Positions 1 through 5,641 of a stretch of DNA of 8,944 bases are shown one piece after another. Position 1 is the stretch's first letter, and the number at the start of each line of letters is the position of its first letter. Below the pieces are notes generated by a model. That model was not told where the DNA came from and did no database searches. It was given only the letters and a program-made list of their open reading frames with translations. The translations under genes and the position numbers were made by a program. Origin of the DNA: Gammaproteobacteria bacterium (GTDB taxonomy: Bacteria > Pseudomonadota > Gammaproteobacteria > Chromatiales > Chromatiaceae). The stretch covers positions 1 to 8,944 of the forward strand of contig JAUXDV010000064.1 of assembly GCA_030620735.1 (NCBI GenBank), written 5' to 3'.

Positions 1-1763
1 GTTGCTTCATCATGCAGGATTTTCACCACGCACTTGCGTACGATTTTGCCGATCATCTTCTCCAACCGGCGTACACCGGCATCGCGTGCGTAGCGATCAA
101 TAATTGCTCGCATCGCAACGGCGCCCAGTTTGATCTGGTTGCGTTTCAGTCCGGCGCGCTTGAGTTGGCGTGGAAGCAGGTATTTACGCGCAATCTGCAG
201 TTTCTCTTCTGCGATATAGGCTGACAGAGGGATCACCTCCATGCGATCCAGCAGAGGCGCCGGTATGGTATCTGTCTGGTTGGCGGTACAGATGAAAAGG
301 GTGTTGGAGAGGTCGAAACGCAGGTCGAGATAGTGATCCAGAAAATCCTGGTTCTGTTCGGGATCCAGCACTTCCAGCAGTGCGGAGGCCGGGTCGCCCT
401 GATAAGAGCTCCCGATTTTATCGATCTCATCCAGAATGATCACCGGGTTCTGCGTTTCCGCCTCTTTCATCGCCTGGATGAACTTGCCGGGCATGGCGCC
501 GATATAGGTGCGGCGGTGCCCCTTGATCTCGGCTTCATCACGGATCCCCCCGACCGAGAGGCGGAAGAAATTGCGATCCAGCGCGGCTGCGATCGAGTGG
601 CCGATCGAGGTCTTGCCAACGCCCGGTGGTCCAACCAGCAGGATGATGGAGCCGCTGATCTCTCCCTTCATCTTGCCGACGGCGAGAAACTCGATGATGC
701 GCTCCTTGACGTCGTCGAGCCCGTAGTGATCGCGATCCAGAACCTTGCGGGCATGTAGCAGGTCGAGGTTGTCCTGTGATTCCACTCCCCAGGGCAACAC
801 TGTGATCCAGTCGATATAGTTGCGCGTGAGGGCGTATTCAGGAGAGCCTGTCTCGAGCACGGCCAGTTTTTTCATCTCCTCATCGAGACGCTTCTGGGCC
901 TGTTCGCTGAGCTCCAGCTTCTCTATGCGCTCGCGGAAGGAGTCGAGTTCGGCGGTGCGGTCATCCTTGGCGATGCCCAGCTCCTGTTGAATCTCCTTCA
1001 GCTGTTCACGCAGGAAAAACTCGCGCTGCTGTTTATCCATGCGCTCTTCAACACGCTGGCGGATATTGTGCTGCGACTTTGCAACTTCCAGTTCGTTGTG
1101 CAGCAGGTTGATGACCTTCTCCATACGCGGCAGCACCTTGGGTGTCTCCAGCACCTCCTGTAGCTCCTCCTTGTTGGCAGTCGTCAGGCTTGCCGCAAAA
1201 TCCGCCAGATGTGAGGGGTCGTCCGGACCGAAGCGGTCGAGGAACATGCGCAGCTCTTCCGCATACAGCGGATTGAGCGGCAGCAGCTCCTTGATGGTGT
1301 TGATGATGGCCATGGCGTATGACTTGATGTCATCATCGGGGGTGCCGCTGAACTCCTTGATATACTCGACGCGCGCAGAGAATGGGGCTTTGTCAGTGAG
1401 GATTTCCAGAATGCGAAAACGCTGCAGGCATTCGATCAAAACTTGCAACTGGCCATCCACGGTCTGTGCGCGATGTATGCGTCCGACAGCGCCGACGCTA
1501 TAGAATTCCTCACTTTTCGCCAGTTCGGATTTATCTCCGCGTGTCAGAATAACGCCAACCAGATCATTCTCCGATTCAGAGATCTCCTGGATCGTTGGTG
1601 TCCAGGCGGCAGCATCCATCAGCAGCGGCACCGCCTGTCCGGGAAAAAACGGACGCGAAGCCACCGGCAGCAGATGGATGATATTGGGTAATACATCACC
1701 TGCGCGCGCCAGAGGGTTTTTGGGAATGATCTCGATGTCTGGCTGTATGGTTTGGTCGCTCAT
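1..1763 (-). CDS. lon: Lon-family ATP-dependent protease, AsrA-like, 3' end cut by window edge
   Basis: This is the first ~587 residues of an ATP-dependent Lon protease, a cytoplasmic AAA+ enzyme that unfolds and degrades damaged or regulatory proteins. The reading frame is open from the ATG at 1763 to the left edge. Residues about 28-225 form the LON substrate-binding domain, followed by a helical region (QREFFLREQ near residue 250). The AAA+ module has Walker A GPPGVGKT at residues 378-385, Walker B IILDEID with the DE pair at 445-446, and an arginine in LLDRMEVI at 507. The Ser-Lys protease domain lies outside the window. The N-terminus reads RPFFPGQAVPLL (37-48) instead of the LPLRDVVVYP type of classical Lon; from memory this resembles Pseudomonas AsrA, the second Lon. 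Its ATG overlaps the rsmA stop by one base (TAATG), which suggests translational coupling. Lon family is certain; the AsrA subtype is an inference. Confidence 0.93.
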   Translation of the reverse strand, partial: MSDQTIQPDIEIIPKNPLARAGDVLPNIIHLLPVASRPFFPGQAVPLLMDAAAWTPTIQEISESENDLVGVILTRGDKSELAKSEEFYSVGAVGRIHRAQTVDGQLQVLIECLQRFRILEILTDKAPFSARVEYIKEFSGTPDDDIKSYAMAIINTIKELLPLNPLYAEELRMFLDRFGPDDPSHLADFAASLTTANKEELQEVLETPKVLPRMEKVINLLHNELEVAKSQHNIRQRVEERMDKQQREFFLREQLKEIQQELGIAKDDRTAELDSFRERIEKLELSEQAQKRLDEEMKKLAVLETGSPEYALTRNYIDWITVLPWGVESQDNLDLLHARKVLDRDHYGLDDVKERIIEFLAVGKMKGEISGSIILLVGPPGVGKTSIGHSIAAALDRNFFRLSVGGIRDEAEIKGHRRTYIGAMPGKFIQAMKEAETQNPVIILDEIDKIGSSYQGDPASALLEVLDPEQNQDFLDHYLDLRFDLSNTLFICTANQTDTIPAPLLDRMEVIPLSAYIAEEKLQIARKYLLPRQLKRAGLKRNQIKLGAVAMRAIIDRYARDAGVRRLEKMIGKIVRKCVVKILHDEA

Positions 1764-2566
1764 TATTGCTGTTCCATCATATCTTTTTTGCGATCGCCCA
1801 TGAGGTTCGCCAGCTTCACATAATTGCTGACTGAGATCACTTCTGCTCTCGCAGTCGGGTCAATTGCAACAGCTTCCAACATGGGGCCGTCGACGCTTTT
1901 TTTCAAGGAGTTAAGCACAATCTTGCGCCGTTGGCTGAAAGCCTGCTGTAAAATTTGATCCAGCAGTCGGGGATAGCGGATTGCCTGCAGGGCATTCAGG
2001 TCAGGCGTCAATCTTACAATGGCAGACTCTACCTTTGGCGCCGGATTGAAAGCGCCGGGGCCGATCAGAAACAGCATCTCACAGCTGCAGCGTGCCTGAA
2101 TGGCGACCGAGAGGCGTCCGTAGGTTTTTGAGCCAGGTGCAGCGACGATACGCTCAACCACCTCTTTCTGCAGCATGAAGTGGAGATCATGGATGCACTC
2201 CGCCTGTCCGAGAAGGTGAAACAGCAGTGGTGTGGAGATGTTATAGGGGAGATTTCCCAGCAGACGCAGTTTTTCACTTTTTTCCACAAGGCTGCAGAAA
2301 TCAAAGCGCAGTGCATCAGCGTTGTGAATGTGGAAATGATCTGCTTGACTGACTGTATGCAGCCCTGAGATCAAATCCCGATCCAGCTCGATCACATCCA
2401 GCTTCCCACAGCGATCGATCAAGTGAGTGGTTATGGCGCCCTGTCCCGGGCCAATCTCGACCAGGTGCTGATCTGCTTGTGGTTGAATGGCATTGACAAT
2501 GCGCCGTATTACGGCAGGATCATGCAGGAAATTCTGGCCGAAGCGTTTTCTTGGTTGATGTCGCAT
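1763..2566 (-). CDS. rsmA: 16S rRNA (adenine1518-N6/adenine1519-N6)-dimethyltransferase RsmA (KsgA)
   Basis: RsmA uses S-adenosylmethionine to dimethylate two adjacent adenines in the 3' terminal hairpin of 16S rRNA, a late check on 30S subunit assembly. The 267-residue protein has the usual family length. The N-terminus carries the family signature RKRFGQNFLHD (6-16). SAM motif I is VEIGPGQGA (36-44), the ribose-binding acid is E60 in VIELD, D84 sits in NADAL, and catalytic motif IV is NLPYN (105-109). The C-terminal part has FNPAPKVESAIVRL (173-186) and FSQRRKIVLNSLK (210-222). The ATG at 2566 is forced by an in-frame TAG a few codons upstream and by the signature beginning at residue 6. 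No Shine-Dalgarno sequence precedes it. The gene is divergent from thiD and leads into lon with a one-base stop/start overlap. The pdxA gene often found next to rsmA is not directly upstream here. Confidence 0.97.
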   Translation of the reverse strand: MRHQPRKRFGQNFLHDPAVIRRIVNAIQPQADQHLVEIGPGQGAITTHLIDRCGKLDVIELDRDLISGLHTVSQADHFHIHNADALRFDFCSLVEKSEKLRLLGNLPYNISTPLLFHLLGQAECIHDLHFMLQKEVVERIVAAPGSKTYGRLSVAIQARCSCEMLFLIGPGAFNPAPKVESAIVRLTPDLNALQAIRYPRLLDQILQQAFSQRRKIVLNSLKKSVDGPMLEAVAIDPTARAEVISVSNYVKLANLMGDRKKDMMEQQ

Positions 2567-2570
2567 AGAG

Positions 2571-2598
2571 ATATTATGCTATAAATACGCTATTGCAA
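2571..2598 (-). promoter_or_regulatory. Weak sigma70-like promoter candidate for rsmA-lon
   Basis: On the minus strand TTGCAA (2598-2593) and TAATAT (2576-2571) are separated by 16 bases, each matching 4 of 6 consensus positions. A shifted -10, CATAAT (2578-2573), matches 5 of 6 but lacks a properly spaced -35. Either hexamer would start transcription at or within the rsmA ATG, giving a leaderless message, which fits the absence of a ribosome binding site. Both hexamers lie in an AT-rich intergenic stretch, so chance matches are likely. Confidence 0.3.
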
Positions 2599-2636
2599 GT
2601 TGTTGTTTGAGCTTACAATGGATTTTTAATAATTAA

Positions 2637-2706
2637 CCAGAGATACACACAGATGAACACAGATCTAGAGATGTCATAATATCTGTGTTCATCTGTGGTA
2701 AAAAAG
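2637..2706. repeat. Hairpin repeat copy 1, built from a 10-nt unit
   Basis: An inverted repeat lies between the divergent rsmA and thiD genes. The left strand CACAGATGAACACAGAT (2648-2664) is perfectly complementary to the right strand ATCTGTGTTCATCTGTG (2681-2697), with a 16-base spacer. The right strand is a tandem of the decamer ATCTGTGTTC followed by ATCTGTGGTA, then an A-run. The 28-base left arm (2637-2664) matches the left arm of the second copy at 5525-5552 in 24 of 28 positions and in the same orientation. A degenerate unit (GTCTGTGG) follows at about 2708-2715. No T-tract follows on either strand, so it is not an obvious intrinsic terminator. Confidence 0.88.
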
Positions 2707-2719
2707 TGTCTGTGGCTTG

Positions 2720-2728
2720 TGGGATAAT
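2720..2728 (+). promoter_or_regulatory. Extended -10 promoter candidate for thiD-thiE-hemL
   Basis: TGGGATAAT contains a -10 hexamer GATAAT (2723-2728, 5 of 6 matches) preceded by the TGn extension. Position -35 shows no TTGACA-like hexamer, as is common for extended -10 promoters. Transcription would begin near 2735, giving a leader of about 50 bases. It is the best candidate in the intergenic region and lies just downstream of the hairpin repeat. Confidence 0.4.
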
Positions 2729-2786
2729 TCCGCGTCAATATTCTGGATCCAGCCATGCTTCATCATCATGACAGATTAAATAAACA

Positions 2787-3575
2787 ATGAAAAATATACT
2801 CGTAATAGGCGGCCACGATCCCAGTGGCGGGGCAGGCATTCAGGCCGATATCGAAGCGATTGCGGCCAATGGCTGTCATGCGGTGACGGTAATATCAGCC
2901 ATGACAGTTCAGGATACCAGGGATGTGTTTCAGATGATCCCGGTGCAGACCAGCATCTTAAGACGCCAGCTTGATGTGCTGCTGGATGATATGCCGGTTG
3001 CTGCTGTCAAGATCGGTTTGATCGGGAATGCCGAGAATGCCAGGTTGATTGCACGACGACTCAGAAGAATGCCGCAGATACCTGTTATCGTAGATCCCGT
3101 GCTTGCCGCCGGTGGAGGCTCGGAGCTGGCAACAGGTGCATTACTGCAATTTTATAGAAATGAGTTGCTGCCCTTAACGACGATATTTACCCCTAATCTC
3201 CCCGAAGCACAGCGCCTGAGTGAGAAGAGTGAGGTTGATAGCTGTGCTTTTTCGCTGTTGGATAAAGGAGCAAAGAATGTTCTGATTACCGGTGGACATG
3301 AACAGGACAAAGCTGTCGTTAACCGCCTCTATGATAGCAGCGGAAAAGTGGAAGAGTGGGAATGGCAAGTTTTTGAGGGTGAATTTCACGGCTCAGGCTG
3401 TACCCTGGCGTCAGCGATAGCTGCATTTGTGGCACAGCAAATACCGCTGAAACTGGCGCTGCGTCTTGCACAGGCATACACCTGCGATACCCTGGACAAT
3501 GCCCTTCAACTGGGCAAGGGTCAGCTGATTCCTCTGCGAGTCGCTGGCTGCGGCAATGGTGGTGATGCCGAGTGA
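2787..3575 (+). CDS. thiD: Hydroxymethylpyrimidine/phosphomethylpyrimidine kinase ThiD
   Basis: ThiD phosphorylates 4-amino-5-hydroxymethyl-2-methylpyrimidine twice to give HMP-diphosphate, the pyrimidine half of thiamine. The 262-residue protein has the length and fold markers of the ribokinase-like ThiD family: GGHDPSGGAGIQAD (8-21) at the N-terminus, TVQDT (40-44), KIGLIG (75-80), VDPVL (102-106), TPNLPEA (135-141), ITGGH (167-171), and GSGC (202-205) with the anion-hole/catalytic region and C205. The N-terminus has GGHDPSGGAG where the E. coli enzyme has a GSDSSGGAG-type motif, a variant I associate with environmental gammaproteobacteria. The ATG at 2787 has no clear ribosome binding site; only an A-rich tract precedes it. 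The stop overlaps the thiE start (GTGA), which ties the two thiamine steps together. No TPP riboswitch is visible upstream. Confidence 0.96.
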   Translation: MKNILVIGGHDPSGGAGIQADIEAIAANGCHAVTVISAMTVQDTRDVFQMIPVQTSILRRQLDVLLDDMPVAAVKIGLIGNAENARLIARRLRRMPQIPVIVDPVLAAGGGSELATGALLQFYRNELLPLTTIFTPNLPEAQRLSEKSEVDSCAFSLLDKGAKNVLITGGHEQDKAVVNRLYDSSGKVEEWEWQVFEGEFHGSGCTLASAIAAFVAQQIPLKLALRLAQAYTCDTLDNALQLGKGQLIPLRVAGCGNGGDAE

Positions 3576-4189
3576 AACTATCCGGGCTGTACGCCATTAC
3601 GATACCCTCGCAGAATCTCCCGCAACAGGTTGAAGCAGCTATTGCCGGTGGCGCGGCGGTGATTCAGTACCGGGATAAAAGCAGTGACCGGTCGCTGCGC
3701 TTTGAACAGGCGCAGCAGTTAAGCCGGATATGCCGTGCAGCAAAAATCCCCTTGATCATTAATGATGATGTTGAACTGGCCGCCAGGGTTTCAGCCGCGG
3801 GCGTGCATCTTGGACGCGATGATATTGCCATTACCGATGCACGCAGGGATCTTGGAGATGATGCCATTATCGGTATCTCCTGCTACAACGACTTTGATCT
3901 GGCTCTGCAGGTGCAGCAGCAGGGAGCCGACTATGTCGCCTTCGGCAGTTTTTTCGCTTCCCCGACCAAGCCGCTTGCCGTACGGGCAGACACATCCTTA
4001 TTGCAGCGCGCAAAACAGGAACTTGAGATTCCCGTGGTTGCGATTGGCGGTATAACAACGCACAATGGCGGATTATTGGTCGAGGCCGGTGCGGATATGC
4101 TGGCTGTTATTTCAGCACTCTTTGCTCAAGCGGATGTCGAACAGGCAAGCCGCAGCTTTGCACAACTCTTTTCGGAGGAGAAACAATGA
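3572..4189 (+). CDS. thiE: Thiamine-phosphate synthase ThiE
   Basis: ThiE joins HMP-diphosphate (the ThiD product) to the thiazole phosphate and releases pyrophosphate, giving thiamine phosphate. The 205-residue TIM-barrel protein carries the family landmarks in order: VIQYRDK (30-36), LIINDD (61-66), GVHLGRDD (77-84), the pyrophosphate-binding segment FGSFFASPTK (124-133), VVAIGGIT (155-162) and VISALF (179-184). The start is a GTG at 3572 that overlaps the thiD TGA; the nearby ATG at 3565 is out of frame, and the conserved GLYAIT begins only five residues in. With no good Shine-Dalgarno sequence, translation probably depends on termination of thiD. The stop overlaps the hemL ATG (ATGA). The length is typical and all key segments are present, so the enzyme should be active. 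Confidence 0.96.
   Translation: MKLSGLYAITIPSQNLPQQVEAAIAGGAAVIQYRDKSSDRSLRFEQAQQLSRICRAAKIPLIINDDVELAARVSAAGVHLGRDDIAITDARRDLGDDAIIGISCYNDFDLALQVQQQGADYVAFGSFFASPTKPLAVRADTSLLQRAKQELEIPVVAIGGITTHNGGLLVEAGADMLAVISALFAQADVEQASRSFAQLFSEEKQ
4174..4180 (+). promoter_or_regulatory. Strong Shine-Dalgarno of hemL inside the thiE 3' end
   Basis: GGAGGAG lies five bases before the hemL ATG at 4186 and inside the last codons of thiE. It is by far the strongest ribosome binding site in the operon, so HemL may be made in excess of ThiD and ThiE from the same message. Confidence 0.85.
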
Positions 4190-5469
4190 GTCAGTCCAGC
4201 GATCTGTTTGCTCAGGCGCAGTTGCACATACCCGGAGGGGTCAATTCACCGGTGCGCGCCTTCAAAGGCGTTGGCGGCGATCCGATTTTTATCGATTCTG
4301 CAGCAGGAGCATGGCTCTATGATGCGGACGGAAACCGCTACATCGACTACGTCGGTTCCTGGGGGCCAATGATTCTTGGTCATGCCCATCCGCAGGTGAT
4401 CGAGGCCGTTGAAGCGGTGGTGCGCAAGGGACTCTCTTTTGGCGCGCCCACTGCGCTCGAAACACAAATGGCTGACAAGGTTTGTGAATTGATGCCGTCC
4501 ATCGAAATGGTGCGCATGGTCTCCTCCGGTACAGAAGCAACCATGAGCGCCATTCGCCTGGCGCGCGGCTATACAGGACGTGACAAAATTGTCAAATTCG
4601 AGGGTTGTTATCACGGTCATTCCGACTCACTGCTGGTCAAGGCAGGCTCCGGCGCACTCACCTTTGGCGAGCCCTCGTCTCCGGGAGTTCCTGCATCCCT
4701 GGCCGAACACACCATTACGCTGAACTACAATGACAGCGCCCAGGTGCGTGAGACGTTCTCCAGTATCGGGGATCAAATCGCCTGCATCATCGTTGAGCCT
4801 GTTGCAGGCAATATGAACTGCATCCCGCCTCTTCCCGGTTTCCTCGAGACTCTGCGCAGTGAATGCGACAAATCGGGTACGGTGCTGATATTCGATGAGG
4901 TGATGACGGGTTTTCGTGTGGCGCTTGGCGGGGCGCAGGCCCTGTATGATGTCAAACCCGATCTCACCACGCTGGGCAAAGTGATTGGCGGCGGCATGCC
5001 GGTCGGCGCCTTTGGCGGAAAACGCGATATCATGGAAAAAATCTCTCCGCTGGGTCCTGTCTATCAGGCGGGAACACTCTCCGGCAACCCGATTGCAATG
5101 ACAGCAGGATTGAAAACACTGGAGTTGATCTCCGGGACCGATTTCTACAGCAAGTTGGCAGCCAAAACTGAAGCGCTGGTCAGTGGATTAAAAATGAGAG
5201 CTGCGGCAGCCGGTGTTTCTGTGGCTACGAACCAGGTCGGTGGCATGTTCGGGCTGTTTTTCAGCGATGTTGACAATGTGTCGGATTTTACGCAGTCCAT
5301 GGCCTGTCATCAGGAGCAGTTCAGGAGATTCTTCCATGCGATGCTGGATCGAGGCGTCTATCTGGCTCCATCCTCGTTTGAAGCGGGTTTTGTCTCGGCT
5401 GCACATAGCGATGAGGACCTGCAGCAAACCCTGGATACTGCAGAAGAGTCTTTTGCCGAAGTCGTGTGA
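4186..5469 (+). CDS. hemL: Glutamate-1-semialdehyde 2,1-aminomutase HemL
   Basis: HemL is a PLP-dependent class III aminotransferase-fold enzyme that converts glutamate-1-semialdehyde to 5-aminolevulinate, the last step of the C5 route into heme and other tetrapyrroles. The 427 residues match the usual length. The PLP Schiff-base lysine is K265 in TTLGKVIGGGMPVGAFGG. Other landmarks are the N-terminal IPGGVNSPVRAF (15-26), SSGTEA (113-118) for cofactor phosphate contact, CYHGHSD (141-147), IFDEVMTGFR (235-244) with D237, and the gate-region segment YQAGTLSGNP (293-302). The ATG at 4186 follows a strong GGAGGAG site and overlaps the thiE stop. The thiD-thiE-hemL order is familiar from Pseudomonas. 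The gene ends just before an intergenic region with the second hairpin repeat; no canonical terminator is seen. Confidence 0.98.
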   Translation: MSQSSDLFAQAQLHIPGGVNSPVRAFKGVGGDPIFIDSAAGAWLYDADGNRYIDYVGSWGPMILGHAHPQVIEAVEAVVRKGLSFGAPTALETQMADKVCELMPSIEMVRMVSSGTEATMSAIRLARGYTGRDKIVKFEGCYHGHSDSLLVKAGSGALTFGEPSSPGVPASLAEHTITLNYNDSAQVRETFSSIGDQIACIIVEPVAGNMNCIPPLPGFLETLRSECDKSGTVLIFDEVMTGFRVALGGAQALYDVKPDLTTLGKVIGGGMPVGAFGGKRDIMEKISPLGPVYQAGTLSGNPIAMTAGLKTLELISGTDFYSKLAAKTEALVSGLKMRAAAAGVSVATNQVGGMFGLFFSDVDNVSDFTQSMACHQEQFRRFFHAMLDRGVYLAPSSFEAGFVSAAHSDEDLQQTLDTAEESFAEVV

Positions 5470-5494
5470 TGCGCTGTGTTTACTCTACCTACGA

Positions 5495-5515
5495 GAGTGA
5501 TTTGGAAAATCATTC
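5495..5515. other. Small AT-rich hairpin after hemL
   Basis: GAGTGATTT (5495-5503) and AAATCATTC (5507-5515) can pair into a nine-base-pair stem with one G-T wobble and a GGA loop. It lies 26 bases after the hemL stop. The following bases are CTAAATTT, which is not a real T-tract, so at best it is a weak terminator or an end-of-message stabiliser. Confidence 0.4.
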
Positions 5516-5524
5516 TAAATTTCG

Positions 5525-5607
5525 CCATAGATGCACACAGATAAGCACAGATTAAAAGAGTTGAAAAAACATCTGTGTGCATCTGTGTTTATCTGTGGTT
5601 AAAAAAC
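5525..5607. repeat. Hairpin repeat copy 2, built from a 10-nt unit
   Basis: This second copy of the element at 2637-2706 lies between hemL and the DedA-PAP2 gene. The left arm (5525-5552) matches the first copy at 24 of 28 positions. The right arm contains three tandem decamers, ATCTGTGTGC, ATCTGTGTTT and ATCTGTGGTT (5571-5600), followed by an A-run; copy 1 has only two. The arms can pair in two registers: in one, AGATGCACACAGAT (5529-5542) pairs perfectly with the inner right arm. The spacer is 18 bases and unrelated to that of copy 1, so the arms rather than the loop are what is shared. Confidence 0.88.
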
Positions 5608-5641
5608 AGGTATTCGAGAAATTGCTGCCTGGTAATACCTC

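Noticed and set aside
333..758. 141-codon plus-strand frame
   Set aside because: It runs antisense through the Lon AAA+ region, including Walker A and B; the frame is open only because of the codon bias of lon.
1039..1503. 154-codon plus-strand frame, very serine and arginine rich
   Set aside because: Antisense shadow of the Lon N-terminal half; composition is that of a reversed GC-rich coding strand.
2637..2706. Bidirectional intrinsic terminator
   Set aside because: The stem is long but AT-balanced, the loop is 16 bases, and neither strand has a T-tract after it; the neighbouring genes also diverge here.
2567..2786. TPP riboswitch upstream of thiD
   Set aside because: GGATAATTCCGCG at 2722-2734 recalls the 3' part of a THI box, but there is no CTGAGA element or paired helix set anywhere in the 220 bases.
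5571..5600. CRISPR-like array
   Set aside because: The three 10-nt units are directly adjacent with no spacers and form one arm of a hairpin element.
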